Shown here one piece after another: positions 32,224-42,547 of a stretch of DNA of 64,000 nucleotides; within the stretch, counting starts at the first letter, position 1, and every line of letters starts with the position of its first letter. A program made the translations under genes and the position numbers. Location: the NCBI RefSeq assembly GCF_000759445.1, contig NZ_JRMB01000001.1, positions 992,001 to 1,056,000 of the forward strand. The letters are read 5' to 3'. Source of the DNA: Pseudomonas lutea (lineage in GTDB: Bacteria > Pseudomonadota > Gammaproteobacteria > Pseudomonadales > Pseudomonadaceae). A model generated the notes under the pieces. That model worked only from the letters and a program-made list of their open reading frames with translations. It did no database searches and was not told where the DNA came from.

Positions 32224-32907
32224 TCAGAACCAGCGGTCGTTACGCTTGCGCCCTTTGGTCAGGGCCGGGAGGATCAGGCCGAGCAACAGCCCGGCACCGG
32301 CGATACTGCCGCCATAGACCATGTAGCGCATCAGTACCTGGTTGTTTTCATCACCCAGTTTGGCCTGAGTCGCGCGCAGTTCGGACTGGGCATCGGTCAG
32401 CTGCGCGTTCAGGTCCTTGGTGCGGGCCTCCAGCTCGTCCACCAGCTTTTTGCGCGAATCGAGGGTTTCCTGCATGCCCTGGACCTTGGTTTTCCAGTCG
32501 TCATCGATGGTCTTCAACTGCGCACCCAGGTCAGCAGCTTTCTGCGTCAGTTGCGGTAAACGTTCGGCCTGGCCCGGGACATCCTGCAAGTCAGCCGTTG
32601 GAATCCACACATTGTCCCCGGCGCTTCCGCGCACCTGGCTGTAGTCGCCCTGGGTATTGATCAACTCGACTTTTTGACCGGACTTCAAGGTGCCAACGAT
32701 ACGGTAACCGTCGGTGGGCCCGCTGCGGACGTAGGTGCTGAGGGTGTCACTGACCCAACGGTCCTTGCCCGGCGACTCGGCCAAGGCGTCATCGGCGGCG
32801 AAGCCAGCGGTCAGGAAAGTAGTCAACAGGCCGGCGCTGAGCAGACGGCGTCGAGCGCCCGGCAGGGTGTTCAAGCGAAGGGAGGCGTAGGAAGCAGGAA
32901 TAGGCAT
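32224..32907 (-). CDS. SH3-domain envelope protein (TIGR04211 type)
   Basis: A 227-residue exported protein. A signal peptide (about 1-43) is followed by a bacterial SH3 domain (about 48-110: STYVRSGPTDGYRIVGTLKSGQKVELI), a coiled coil (about 115-195) and a C-terminal membrane helix (about 200-217) with a basic end. This is the TIGR04211 layout known from Pseudomonas, with no established function. The membrane tail suggests anchoring in the inner membrane with the SH3 part in the periplasm. Confidence 0.85.
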   Translation of the reverse strand: MPIPASYASLRLNTLPGARRRLLSAGLLTTFLTAGFAADDALAESPGKDRWVSDTLSTYVRSGPTDGYRIVGTLKSGQKVELINTQGDYSQVRGSAGDNVWIPTADLQDVPGQAERLPQLTQKAADLGAQLKTIDDDWKTKVQGMQETLDSRKKLVDELEARTKDLNAQLTDAQSELRATQAKLGDENNQVLMRYMVYGGSIAGAGLLLGLILPALTKGRKRNDRWF

Positions 32908-33343
32908 GGATAATCTTCGACAAATGAAAAAGAAGGCCGATGGGTGGGCCGCATGCGAGAAGTAAAAGCCTGGTCGGACAGCGACGCACAGCGCGCTGTA
33001 ACTGCTGGAAAAGGCATCTGGCGCGGGCGAAACTCAGCCGGACAGCCCAGGGCATAACCCGGGCGTACTGCGCGCGCAGTGGTCAACAGACCATGCAAAT
33101 GAGGCGAGGTTCATTGGCGAAGAGCTACGTTCGTCTAAGAAACGTCCGACAACATTTGTCGGTTGCTGAAACGACAGTGGGAGCTAAGCCACTGGCGAAT
33201 GCCGTTCTCGCCCGACCGAATCGGTTGATAAAAGGCAATTCGCGAGCAAGCTCGCTCCCACTGTTTTCAGTCTGCATCGCAACGCAGGGGTGGAAAAGCC
33301 AAACCTCAGTTCCACCGCTGCATCGCGACAATCGCACGGTCAA
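32908..33343. other. Spacer with REP pair between SH3 gene and glgB
   Basis: About 435 bases: the leader of the SH3 gene at the left and a REP pair at 33175-33262 at the right. No gene or RNA was recognised. Confidence 0.6.
33175..33262. repeat. REPIN-like inverted pair of REP elements
   Basis: Two REP-like arms face each other: CAGTGGGAGCTAAGCCACTGGCGAAT (about 33175-33200) and ATTCGCGAGCAAGCTCGCTCCCACTG (about 33239-33263). They can pair into a long hairpin across about 40 bases. Their sequence differs in part from the cluster at 31.8-32.1 kb (a CTCCCAC form rather than CTCCTACA). Confidence 0.75.
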
Positions 33344-35665
33344 TCAGTCCTGCTGATGCCCATGCTGTTCGTGATGGTCGTGATGTTCTTCATGCTCGTG
33401 ATGCTCGTGATGCTCCTGCCCCTCGTGTTGCAGCTGCTCCACGGTCGGCTTGAAGATGACCACGCCCAGCGGTGGCAGATTCAAAGACAACGAGAACGCC
33501 TGGCCGTGACTCTTGATCTCGTCCGTGCGCACACCGCCGCCATTGCCGAAGTTGGAGCCGCCGTAGACCTCGGCATCACTGTTGAGCACTTCCACCCACT
33601 TGCCGCTGAATGGCACGCCAACACGGTAGGCTTCACGCGGCACAGGCGTCAGGTTGGCAACCACCAGCAGCGGCTCGCCCTCCTTGCTCCAGCGCAGGTA
33701 AGCGTAGACGCTGTTGCCGGCATCATCACCGATCACCCACTGGAAGCCCTGAGGCTGGCAATCCTGCTCGTGTAGCGCTTTCTCGGTCCGGTAAAGCCGA
33801 TTGAGGTCGCTGACGAGAGTGTGCACGCCCTTGTGATCGGCGTACTGCAAGAAATGCCAGTCCAGCTCGGTGTCATGGTTCCACTCGCGCCACTGGCCAA
33901 ACTCGCAGCCCATGAACAGCAGCTTCTTGCCTGGGTGCGTCCACATGAACGAAAAGTACGCGCGCAGGTTGGCAAATTTCTGCCAGCGATCGCCGGGCAT
34001 TTTGTCGATCAGGGAATGCTTGCCATGCACCACTTCGTCGTGGGAAATCGGCAGCACGAAACGCTCGGACCACGCATACACCAAACCAAAGCTCAGCTGA
34101 GAATGGTGGTGCTGGCGATGGATCGGATCCTGTTCAATGTACTTGAGCGTGTCATGCATCCAGCCCATGTTCCATTTGTAGGAGAAGCCCAGCCCGCCCT
34201 GTTGGGTCGGCTGCGAGACGCCCGGCCACGAGGTCGATTCTTCGGCGATGACCAATGCCCCAGGCGCTTCGATGGCGACCACGTCGTTGAGGTGGCGGAG
34301 AAAATCAATGGCCTCCAGGTTCTCGCGGCCGCCGTAACGGTTCGGCACCCACTCGCCGGCGTTGCGGGAGTAATCGCGATAAAGCATGGACGCTACGGCA
34401 TCCACGCGCAGTGCGTCGACGTGGAAGTTCTTCAGCCAGTGAATCCCGGAGGCGATCATGAAGCCATGGACTTCGGTGCGACCCAGGTTGTAGATCAGCG
34501 TGTTCCAGTCCTGGTGAAAACCTTCATGGGGGTTGGCGTATTCATACAGCGCAGTGCCGTCGAATTGGGCCAAACCATGGACATCGGTCGGGAAATGCGC
34601 AGGCACCCAGTCAAGAATCACGCCGATGTCGTTACGGTGGCAGGCATCGACAAAGGCGGCGAAATCTTCAGGCTTGCCGTAGCGGGCACTCGGCGCAAAC
34701 TGCGACAGCACCTGATAACCCCAGGACCCGCCGAACGGGTGTTCCATGATGGGCATCAGTTCGATGTGGGTGAACCCCAGATCCTTGATGTAAGGAATCA
34801 GGTTCTCGGCCAGTTCGCGCCAGTCGTACGGACGGTCCGCCTCATCTTCACCGCCGTGATGCCACTTCCACGAGCCGGCGTGCAGCTCATAGATCGACAG
34901 CGGCTGATGAATATCGTGCTTTTCGCCACGCGATTGCATCCATTCGCTGTCCTGCCATTCAAAAGCCAGCGGCGTCGCGACTTTGGAAGCAGTAGCAGGC
35001 GGCAATTGAGTCGCCAGTGCCATGGGGTCGGCCTTCAACGGCAGGATGCCGTGCTGACCGAGGATTTCGTACTTGTAAGCCTCGCCCGGGCCGATGCGCG
35101 GGATGAAAATCTCCCAAACGCCACTCGGGTAGCGCACACGCATCGGGTGCCGACGGCCGTCCCAGCTGTTGAAGTCGCCCACCACCGAAACACGACGGGC
35201 GTTCGGTGCCCACACCGAGAAGCGCACGCCATCAACGCCATCGACGTTCTTGACCTGCGCACCCAGGGCGCTGCTCAGGTCGCGGTGGTTACCCTCGGCA
35301 AACAGATACAAGTCCATCTCGCCAAGCTGCTCGCCGAAGCTGTAAGGGTCTTCAGTGATTTGCTCGCCCGTGGCCCAGGTGATTTTCAGCAGGTAGGGTT
35401 CACGCACCGGGAAGTGGCCGGCGAAAAAGCCCGGTTTGTCAGTCATGCCCAGCTCGCCCAGTTCGCGCTCGCCGTCGCGCGAGAGCACGCGCACGGCCAG
35501 TGCATTGGGCAGGTAGGCACGGATCACCTGCCCTTCGGCGCCATCGCTGTGGGGGCCGAGCATCGAGAACGGGTCGCGGTGCTCCGCTCGGATCAACGCG
35601 TCCAGATCGACGGCGCTGGGCAATATGGCGTGGTTGCCGTTACCGAATTGGTCAGACGCACTCAT
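33344..35665 (-). CDS. glgB: 1,4-alpha-glucan branching enzyme
   Basis: A 773-residue GH13 branching enzyme that introduces alpha-1,6 branches into glucan. Two N-terminal carbohydrate-binding regions precede the barrel, which carries the catalytic Asp ([11 protein letters not shown]), Glu ([11 protein letters not shown]) and the third Asp in [10 protein letters not shown]. An unusual tail of about 25 residues rich in His and Glu ([16 protein letters not shown]) follows the normal C-terminus. I chose the ATG at 35665 because GGAG lies 7 bp before it; the ATG at 35671 is too close to that site. It starts 2 bp after the treS stop. Confidence 0.95.
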   Translation of the reverse strand: MSASDQFGNGNHAILPSAVDLDALIRAEHRDPFSMLGPHSDGAEGQVIRAYLPNALAVRVLSRDGERELGELGMTDKPGFFAGHFPVREPYLLKITWATGEQITEDPYSFGEQLGEMDLYLFAEGNHRDLSSALGAQVKNVDGVDGVRFSVWAPNARRVSVVGDFNSWDGRRHPMRVRYPSGVWEIFIPRIGPGEAYKYEILGQHGILPLKADPMALATQLPPATASKVATPLAFEWQDSEWMQSRGEKHDIHQPLSIYELHAGSWKWHHGGEDEADRPYDWRELAENLIPYIKDLGFTHIELMPIMEHPFGGSWGYQVLSQFAPSARYGKPEDFAAFVDACHRNDIGVILDWVPAHFPTDVHGLAQFDGTALYEYANPHEGFHQDWNTLIYNLGRTEVHGFMIASGIHWLKNFHVDALRVDAVASMLYRDYSRNAGEWVPNRYGGRENLEAIDFLRHLNDVVAIEAPGALVIAEESTSWPGVSQPTQQGGLGFSYKWNMGWMHDTLKYIEQDPIHRQHHHSQLSFGLVYAWSERFVLPISHDEVVHGKHSLIDKMPGDRWQKFANLRAYFSFMWTHPGKKLLFMGCEFGQWREWNHDTELDWHFLQYADHKGVHTLVSDLNRLYRTEKALHEQDCQPQGFQWVIGDDAGNSVYAYLRWSKEGEPLLVVANLTPVPREAYRVGVPFSGKWVEVLNSDAEVYGGSNFGNGGGVRTDEIKSHGQAFSLSLNLPPLGVVIFKPTVEQLQHEGQEHHEHHEHEEHHDHHEQHGHQQD

Positions 35666-35667
35666 TT

Positions 35668-38600
35668 TCATTCTCCATCAGACAGGTCTAGAAGCCCGCG
35701 CAGGCCTTGAAGCGGAACCGACAACCATGTCGGCCGATTCTCGGCCTCGTAGGCCACTTCATAAGCGGCTTTTTCCAGGGTGAAGAGCGCCAGTGCGGCG
35801 GCCTCCCCTTTGGCATCTTTCCAATCGTGGGCTACGCCTACGGTCGCCTTGCGGTAGCCGTCGAGGAAGGCTTCTCGCGCCTGCTTCAGATACGTCTCGG
35901 CCACTTGCCGACGCGCAGCGTCTGCCTGCTCCGAGGTGTCTGCCGCCTGCGCATTGCGCAGCGCCATCGCCGCAGCGTAGTCGAAGGAGCGCAACACGCC
36001 GCTGACATCTTTGAACGGGCTGTACTTGGCGCGACGTTCCTGCAGCGGACGGGCCGGCTCGCCTTCAAAGTCGATCAGGTAGGCATCGCCCTTGACCACC
36101 AGCATCTGCCCCAGGTGCAGGTCACCGTGGACGCGCATTCTCAGACCGCCCACCGATTGTCTGGCCAGGGTTTTGACCTGTGCCAGCAGCGCTTTGCGTT
36201 TGCTCAGCAGCTCGGCAATCAGTTGCTGATCCTGCGCTTCGAGGGAGTCACGGTGCTGCTCAAGCAACTGCAGCGCGCGTTCGATCTGCGCCGAGACGCT
36301 CTTGGCCGATGCTTCGCTGTCCTTGACGCTGGTGACTTCGGTTTTGAAGTCCGGATTGTCGGTGGGCGCGCCGAGGATCACGTGCATTTCACCCAGACGC
36401 TGGCCCAGCAGACCGGCGAAGTCATGCAGTTCGATCAGCGCATTGGCCTGCTGCTCCGAGGTGGACTGCCCGTGGGCCATGTGGTCACGCACGGCACGTT
36501 CCAGGTTGTTCTGCGTCCATTCCCAGGCGTCGCCCTGGTTACTCAGGTAGCCCTGAGCAATCATCAGCAGATTTTCCTCGCCCTGGCCGTCAACGCGGAC
36601 CACTGCACCCAGCAACGGAGAAATGTGCGGGTAACCGGCTTCGGTCAGGTAAGCGCCCATTTCCAGCTCGGGGTGAGTGCCTGCCGCCACACGACGGATC
36701 ATTTTCAGCACCAGCTTCTTGCCGACCACCACCGAACTGTTGGACTGCTCGGCCGAGAGGTAGCGCACTTCGGCATCCTCATTGAGCCCGAGCGGCGGCA
36801 GCTGGGAAGTGCTGCGGAACTGCAGCTCTCCGTCCGGCGTCGGCAGCACGGTGTTTTCATGCATGCCTTTGATGACGCTGCGAATGAACGGCTCAAGGGT
36901 GAACGCATCGGTGATCAGCCCGACCTGACGGCCACGGCGCACGCGCGACAACGCCAGCTGCTGCGGCAAGGCGCTGCTGATGTCGTCCTCGGGCAACAGG
37001 CCGAATGGCAGCTGATAGCGCACCACTTCGCCGCCCGAGGTGACTTCGATTTCGCTCAGCAGCACGGGACGTACCGTGGTGCCGAAACGCACGGCATAGG
37101 CGATGTGGATGTTGTCGATGGCCGTGCCCTTGCCGGCAAACCAGCGGCGTTTGGGCAGGTAGGCAGACAGCGAGTTCTGCTCCATGGTCTGGCGCAGCGG
37201 CTCTTCGAGCAGTTCTTCTAGGCGCTGTTTGAGAACGAGGGTCGGGAAGTCCGGCAGGCTCTGGGCCGGTTCAACGTGCCAGCTGGGCATTTGATTCTCC
37301 GAGGCCAGCAAGAACCAGAAGAAGCCGTAAGGCGGCAACGTCAGCAGGTAATTGAGCTGGCCAATAGGTGGGAAGGCGCTGCCACCAAGCATCTCGACCG
37401 GAACGGTCCCGGCGTAGGGCGACAGTTCAAGCTCGGCCGCCTGAGAGGCTGCCGAGACGTTGGCAACACAAAGGATGATTTCGGTCTTGCCGTCGGGGCC
37501 GGTGTATTCGCGGGTGTACGCCAGGATCCGGCGGTTGCTCGGCGAGAGCATTTTCAAGGTGCCACGGCCGAAGGCTTTCTGCTGCTTGCGCACGGCAAGC
37601 ATGCGTCGGGTCCAGTTGAGCAGCGAATGCGGGTCGTGATCCTGGGCTTCGACGTTGACCGACTGATAGCCGTAGAGCGGGTCCATGATAGGTGGCAGCA
37701 CCAGGCTCGCCGGGTTGGCACGGGAGAAGCCGCCGTTGCGGTCGATGGACCACTGCATCGGCGTGCGCACACCGTCGCGGTCGCCCAGATAGATGTTGTC
37801 GCCCATGCCGATTTCGTCGCCGTAATACAGCGTCGGCGTACCGGGCATGGACAGCAGCATGCTGTTGAGCAGCTCGACCCGGCGACGATCACGCTGCAGC
37901 AGCGGGGCCAGACGACGGCGAATGCCGAGGTTGATCCGCGCGCGGCGGTCTGAGGCGTAGTAATTCCACAGGTAATCACGCTCGCGGTCGGTGACCATTT
38001 CCAGCGTCAACTCATCGTGGTTACGCAGGAATATCGCCCACTGGCAGTTCTCCGGAATTTCCGGGGTCTGGCGCAGGATGTCAGTAATCGGGAAGCGGTC
38101 TTCCTGTGCCACCGCCATGTACATGCGCGGCATCAGCGGGAAGTGAAAGGCCATGTGGCATTCGTCGCCGTCTTTCCCTTTACGATCGCCGAAGTACATC
38201 TGCGTGTCTTCCGGCCACTGGTTGGCTTCGGCCAGCAGCATGCGGTCCGGGTAGTTGGCGTCGATCTCGGCACGAATCTGCTTGAGGACCTGATGGGTCT
38301 CCGGCAGGTTTTCGTTGTTGGTGCCATCGCGCTCGATCAGGTAAGGGATCGCGTCCAGACGCAGGCCGTCGATGCCCATGTCCAGCCAATAGCGCATGAC
38401 CTCGATGACCGCCTTCATCACCTGCGGGTTGTCGAAGTTCAGGTCAGGCTGGTGGGAATAGAAACGGTGCCAGAAGTACTGCTCGGCGACCGGGTCCCAC
38501 GTCCAGTTGGACTTCTCGGTGTCGAGAAAGATGATCCGGGTGCCGTCATACTTCTGCGGGTCATCGGACCAGACGTAGAAATCCCGCGCCTTGGAGCCCT

Positions 38601-38988
38601 TCTTGGCATGACGCGCGCGCTGGAACCAGGCGTGCTGGTCCGAGGTGTGGTTGATGACCAGCTCAGTGATCACCCGCAAACCGCGCTTGTGTGCCTCGGC
38701 GATGAATTTCTTCGCATCGGCCATGGTGCCGTAGTCGCTATGTACGCCACGGTACTCGGAGATGTCATAGCCATCGTCGCGCCGTGGCGACGGGTAGAAC
38801 GGCAACAGCCAGATGGTGTTGACGCCCAGCGCGGCGATGTAGTCGAGCTTGGCGATCAGGCCCGGAAAGTCACCGATGCCATCGTCGTTGGAATCGAAAT
38901 ACGACTTCACGTGAACCTGGTAAATCACCGCATCCTTGTACCAGAGCGGGTCTTCGATAAAGGCAGCGTTGCGAGGTTTCTTTGCCAT
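35668..38988 (-). CDS. treS: Trehalose synthase fused to maltokinase
   Basis: A 1106-residue bifunctional enzyme. The N-terminal GH13 part (about 1-550) converts trehalose to maltose: it has the Asp nucleophile in [10 protein letters not shown], the Glu in LLAEANQWP and the Asp in LRNHDEL. The C-terminal part (about 600-1100) is a Pep2/maltokinase domain with [13 protein letters not shown] and [10 protein letters not shown], which phosphorylates maltose to maltose-1-phosphate, the GlgE donor. The ATG at 38988 follows an AAGGA site; the 32-residue extension to 39084 lies over the end of glgE and is rejected. It lies between glgE and glgB in one operon. Confidence 0.95.
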   Translation of the reverse strand: MAKKPRNAAFIEDPLWYKDAVIYQVHVKSYFDSNDDGIGDFPGLIAKLDYIAALGVNTIWLLPFYPSPRRDDGYDISEYRGVHSDYGTMADAKKFIAEAHKRGLRVITELVINHTSDQHAWFQRARHAKKGSKARDFYVWSDDPQKYDGTRIIFLDTEKSNWTWDPVAEQYFWHRFYSHQPDLNFDNPQVMKAVIEVMRYWLDMGIDGLRLDAIPYLIERDGTNNENLPETHQVLKQIRAEIDANYPDRMLLAEANQWPEDTQMYFGDRKGKDGDECHMAFHFPLMPRMYMAVAQEDRFPITDILRQTPEIPENCQWAIFLRNHDELTLEMVTDRERDYLWNYYASDRRARINLGIRRRLAPLLQRDRRRVELLNSMLLSMPGTPTLYYGDEIGMGDNIYLGDRDGVRTPMQWSIDRNGGFSRANPASLVLPPIMDPLYGYQSVNVEAQDHDPHSLLNWTRRMLAVRKQQKAFGRGTLKMLSPSNRRILAYTREYTGPDGKTEIILCVANVSAASQAAELELSPYAGTVPVEMLGGSAFPPIGQLNYLLTLPPYGFFWFLLASENQMPSWHVEPAQSLPDFPTLVLKQRLEELLEEPLRQTMEQNSLSAYLPKRRWFAGKGTAIDNIHIAYAVRFGTTVRPVLLSEIEVTSGGEVVRYQLPFGLLPEDDISSALPQQLALSRVRRGRQVGLITDAFTLEPFIRSVIKGMHENTVLPTPDGELQFRSTSQLPPLGLNEDAEVRYLSAEQSNSSVVVGKKLVLKMIRRVAAGTHPELEMGAYLTEAGYPHISPLLGAVVRVDGQGEENLLMIAQGYLSNQGDAWEWTQNNLERAVRDHMAHGQSTSEQQANALIELHDFAGLLGQRLGEMHVILGAPTDNPDFKTEVTSVKDSEASAKSVSAQIERALQLLEQHRDSLEAQDQQLIAELLSKRKALLAQVKTLARQSVGGLRMRVHGDLHLGQMLVVKGDAYLIDFEGEPARPLQERRAKYSPFKDVSGVLRSFDYAAAMALRNAQAADTSEQADAARRQVAETYLKQAREAFLDGYRKATVGVAHDWKDAKGEAAALALFTLEKAAYEVAYEAENRPTWLSVPLQGLRGLLDLSDGE

Positions 38989-39004
38989 GACCACATCCTT
39001 TGAA

Positions 39005-41041
39005 TTATTGGTTTGTGGCCTTGATGCGCCAGATGCCGAAAGGCTGGTAGGACGGGTCCAGGCGTGTCCATTGGGTTTTGCCATACCAGGTCCAGGTGTG
39101 GCCGGTCATCAAGTCTTCGCCCAGCGTGGCAGCGTCGTCCGGCAACCCCATTTCCCATAGCGGCAATTCAAAATGGCCTTCCTGCACGTTGCGCGGGTCC
39201 AGGTTCACGGCGACGAGGATGAAGTTGCTGCCGTCCGCCGTGCGCTTGCCGAAGTACAGAATGTTGTCGTTGTACGCGGTGTAGATCTTCAAGCCCAAGT
39301 GGGTTTGCAGCGCCGGGTTCTGACGACGGATGCGGTTGAGCTGGGCGATCTCGGCAATGATATTGCCGGGCGCGGTAAAGTCGCGAGGACGGATCTCGTA
39401 CTTCTCCGAGTCCAGGTACTCTTCCTTGCCAGGCACCGGTGCCGATTCGCACAGTTCAAAGCCCGAATACATGCCCCACAGGCCCGAGCCCATGGTTGCC
39501 AGCGCCGCGCGGATCAGAAAACCCGGGCGACCCGAGTCATGCAGAAACGGCGGGTTGATGTCCGGCGTGTTAACAAAAAAGTTCGGACGGTAGCATTCGC
39601 GCCATGGCGATTCATTGAGCTGGGTGAAGTACTCGCTCAATTCGGCCTTGGTGTTGCGCCAGGTGAAATAGGTGTAGCTCTGGGAGTAGCCGACCTTGCC
39701 CAGGCGCGCCATCATGGCCGGCTTGGTGAACGCTTCGGCCAGGAACATCACTTCCGGGTGCTTGCTGCGCACGTCGGCGATCATCCACTGCCAGAACGGC
39801 AGCGGTTTGGTGTGGGGGTTGTCGACGCGGAAAATCTTCACGCCCTCCTTCACCCAGCCGAGGATCACGTCACGCAGTTCGGTCCACAGGCTCGGGATAG
39901 CATCCGGCGCATAAAAGTCGACGTTGACGATGTCCTGGTATTTCTTCGGCGGGTTTTCCGCGTAACGGATGGTGCCGTCGGGGCGCCACGAGAACCAGCC
40001 CGGGTGTTCTTTGAGCCACAGGTGGTCCTGCGAGCACTGAATGGCGAAATCGAGTGCGATTTCCAGGCCGTGTTCGGCTGCAGCCGCGACCAGCTCGCGG
40101 AAGTCTTCGCGGGAACCGAGTTGCGGGTGAATGGCGTCATGCCCGCCGTCTGCGCTGCCGATCGCGTACGGGCTTCCCGGATCATCCGGCCCGGCGGTCA
40201 ACGAGTTGTTCGGACCTTTGCGGTGGGCCCGGCCAATCGGATGAATTGGCGGGAAATACAGCACGTCAAAGCCCATGTCGCGGATCATCGGCAGGCGGCT
40301 GTGAACGTCTTTAAAAGTGCCGTGGCGTTTCTTGTCGTCGGTGATCGAGCGCGGGAACAGTTCATACCAACTGGCGAACTGCGCCAGCTCGCGCTCCACG
40401 TCCAGCGGAAATTCCAGGCTGCGACTGAGGAATGCGTGATTGTCGGCCTTGGCCATTACGCTGGCGGTTTCGCTGTTCAGCAGCAGAGAGACTTTAGCCT
40501 CGTTGTCAGAGGCCTCACCCAATCGCTTAATCAGGCTGTCGAGCTGACCACGCAGCTCCATCGAGCTGCGCTCGGCGGCGTGCACAAGATGCAAGCGCCC
40601 TTCTTCGAGCTCCAGATCGATACTCACGCCCGCGGCGTACTTCTTTTCCAGTTCGTAGCGGTAGCTGCCGAACTGATCGATCCAGGCTTCCAGACGGTAG
40701 ACGTAGCGGGTGAAGGTCGGCGGTGTGAATTCGCCGATCCAGCTGTCGTTGCCCAGTTCACGCATGGGCACCGATTGCCACTCTTGCTCATCCACCGCGC
40801 GATAAAGAATGCGCACCGCCATCTTGTCGTGGCCGTCTGCGTAGATTTTGCTGGTAACCGTAACCGGCTGACCGACAACGGCCTTGGCCGCAAGCTGACC
40901 GTTATCGATCACCGGCTGGGTGTCCTCGATAACGATGCGCGGCAACTGCAGGGCTTGGGTCAGGGGTATAGGGTGGGTAGAGTGCAGAACATCGTTGGCC
41001 AGGGAATCCGGACCGTATGGCTGATCATCAGTCACATTCAT
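39005..41041 (-). CDS. glgE: Alpha-1,4-glucan:maltose-1-phosphate maltosyltransferase
   Basis: A 678-residue GH13_3 maltosyltransferase that adds maltosyl units from maltose-1-phosphate to alpha-glucan. An N-terminal beta domain (about 30-135) and a helical region precede the barrel. Catalytic Asp (IFRVDNPHTKPLPFW) and Glu (FLAEAFTKP) are present, as is NTPDINPPF. The ATG has GAGGAG 9 bp upstream. It leads the glgE-treS-glgB operon with 16 bp before treS, so all steps from trehalose to branched glucan lie together. The promoter should lie in 41042-41200. Confidence 0.96.
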   Translation of the reverse strand: MNVTDDQPYGPDSLANDVLHSTHPIPLTQALQLPRIVIEDTQPVIDNGQLAAKAVVGQPVTVTSKIYADGHDKMAVRILYRAVDEQEWQSVPMRELGNDSWIGEFTPPTFTRYVYRLEAWIDQFGSYRYELEKKYAAGVSIDLELEEGRLHLVHAAERSSMELRGQLDSLIKRLGEASDNEAKVSLLLNSETASVMAKADNHAFLSRSLEFPLDVERELAQFASWYELFPRSITDDKKRHGTFKDVHSRLPMIRDMGFDVLYFPPIHPIGRAHRKGPNNSLTAGPDDPGSPYAIGSADGGHDAIHPQLGSREDFRELVAAAAEHGLEIALDFAIQCSQDHLWLKEHPGWFSWRPDGTIRYAENPPKKYQDIVNVDFYAPDAIPSLWTELRDVILGWVKEGVKIFRVDNPHTKPLPFWQWMIADVRSKHPEVMFLAEAFTKPAMMARLGKVGYSQSYTYFTWRNTKAELSEYFTQLNESPWRECYRPNFFVNTPDINPPFLHDSGRPGFLIRAALATMGSGLWGMYSGFELCESAPVPGKEEYLDSEKYEIRPRDFTAPGNIIAEIAQLNRIRRQNPALQTHLGLKIYTAYNDNILYFGKRTADGSNFILVAVNLDPRNVQEGHFELPLWEMGLPDDAATLGEDLMTGHTWTWYGKTQWTRLDPSYQPFGIWRIKATNQ

Positions 41042-41403
41042 CGAGCATCACTCCTCACGCCCAGGGACGCCCGCTGGGGGGCGCCCATTGCTTCAGCGTC
41101 ATTGTCCATCACATAAGAGATAGCCACGGGATCAACGCATCCGGACGTGGCAGCATAGGTTCCGAACGCCAGCCGCAGGCAAAAGTTCAAAGAGCTTGTG
41201 TGACACTTGACCAACTTGGTGTGCGCTATTGCGGGGCTTGCGGCTTGGATGGCGCCTGCTGGATCGGCACGGTCACCGACCGGTTGAGTGAATCATTGGC
41301 AGAGCGCAGCGGTCCAACCTTGCGTGTGGTGCAGTGGCAATGAACAGCCGCTCGGCACGCTTCTCGACTTCGCATGCTCGACTCTGCAAAGGAAGGTGAC
41401 ACC
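41042..41403. other. Spacer upstream of glgE; weak small reading frame
   Basis: About 360 bases with the glgE promoter at the left. A rightward frame from a GTG at 41200 to 41343 (47 codons) encodes a Cys-containing peptide (RYCGACGLDGACW) but has no strong ribosome site. I do not call it a gene. Confidence 0.4.
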
Positions 41404-41580
41404 ATGAGTATTCCCGTACCCGCCGAAACCCCCGATCCGAATATCGACGACCCCGAGCTGCCGGTGCCCAAGCCCGAAGAGCCGCCTTCGCCGGTCATGC
41501 CCCCGGTGATCGAACCACCGGTGGGCGACCCGCCCAGCCCGGAGTCGCCTGTGATCCTCAACGACACCTTCGCTGAGTAA
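41404..41580 (+). CDS. Proline-rich small hypothetical protein
   Basis: A 58-residue protein from an ATG at 41404 with AAGGAAGG 6-7 bp upstream. More than a third of the residues are Pro, with many Glu and Asp (EEPPSPVMPPVIEPP). No signal peptide or membrane helix is visible. It should be an extended, acidic peptide. The good ribosome site supports expression. Function unknown. Confidence 0.65.
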   Translation: MSIPVPAETPDPNIDDPELPVPKPEEPPSPVMPPVIEPPVGDPPSPESPVILNDTFAE

Positions 41581-41582
41581 CC

Positions 41583-41760
41583 AGCCCTTCCCGGCTAAAG
41601 CCGGTCCCACAGGAGGCGCATCTCCTTCAGGCTGAAGCAGGCCCCACAGTTTGCGCATACCTTCGCGGCTGAGCCGGTCCACAGGATGCGCATCCCTTTC
41701 AGGCTGAAGCAGGTCCCACTAACGGCGCGCAACACGTGGGACCGGCTTCAGCCGGGAAGC
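41583..41760. repeat. Cluster of a second REP family
   Basis: At least five degenerate copies of a motif of the form CTTC-GGCTGAAGCCGGTCCCAC in alternating directions: about 41585-41611, 41627-41650 (variant), 41661-41686, 41696-41720 and the inverted copy 41738-41760. The motif is unlike the GTTCGC...CTCCTACA family at 31.8 kb. They fill the space between the Pro-rich gene and the MgtC-like gene. Confidence 0.75.
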
Positions 41761-41795
41761 TTTTGATCCTGATCTGCCTCCCACTACACCCCTTT

Positions 41796-42341
41796 TCAAG
41801 GCTCTTGCGCATCGCCTCCCGTGCTGCGAGCAGGGTCTTTGGCGCGCTCATCCGGGGACTCAAACTTCCTGACGATGCGCGGCATCAAACTGAAAATACC
41901 CAGCGCCAGCAGGGTGCTCAGTACCGCCGTCATCTCACGGCCCATGCCCGCGGCGATGCCGATAGCGGCGGTCATCCACAAGCCCGCCGCTGTGGTCAGC
42001 CCCTTGACCTGAGTGGTGTTGAGGTCGCCGCCCTTGAGGATCGTCCCTGCGCCCAGAAAGCCAATGCCCGCCACAATGCCCTGCACCACTCGACTCAACG
42101 CAGCGTCGTCGGCGCCCGCCATGCGCGGCACCAGCACGAACAGCGCGGCGCCCATACACACCAGCATGTGCGTACGCACCCCCGCTGCCTTGCCCTTATG
42201 CTCGCGCTCGAAACCCAGAATGCCGCCCAACAGCGCGGCGATCACCAGGCGTATGGTCACGCGCGTGATCTGTCCGGCGTCCGTGATGTCAGAGAACTCG
42301 GACTGCAGCGTTTCCACGACTTCTTCCCACCAGGCGTTCAT
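41796..42341 (-). CDS. MgtC/SapB family membrane protein
   Basis: A 181-residue protein with four or five membrane helices. The motif RLVIAALLGGILGFEREHKGKAAGVRTHMLV and the following GIGFLGAGTILK stretch are the MgtC/SapB signature. Family members affect Mg2+ homeostasis and virulence and act on the F-ATPase in some species. The ATG at 42341 with AAGGA upstream was preferred to the longer start at 42482, whose extra 47 residues are charged and non-membrane. Divergent from the MocR-like gene. Confidence 0.88.
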   Translation of the reverse strand: MNAWWEEVVETLQSEFSDITDAGQITRVTIRLVIAALLGGILGFEREHKGKAAGVRTHMLVCMGAALFVLVPRMAGADDAALSRVVQGIVAGIGFLGAGTILKGGDLNTTQVKGLTTAAGLWMTAAIGIAAGMGREMTAVLSTLLALGIFSLMPRIVRKFESPDERAKDPARSTGGDAQEP

Positions 42342-42547
42342 CAGCGTTTGTTCCTTGTCCGACTTCAGTGGGCTATGGACCGCGGCGGTTGAGCGGAGTG
42401 CGGCACGGTCCAGCGTGCGCGGCCTCTGATCCTCTTTTTGCTCGCCAATCTGCTTCTGTACTAATTCGCCGCGCACGCGCATAGTCCGGCCATTCCGACC
42501 TCCCGGCGCAACCCTGTCCCCGCTGCACCGGCCTGCGCGAGCCGTCC

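Noticed and set aside
33821..35710. A 629-codon rightward open frame opposite glgB
   Set aside because: Shadow of glgB; no ribosome site or known motif.
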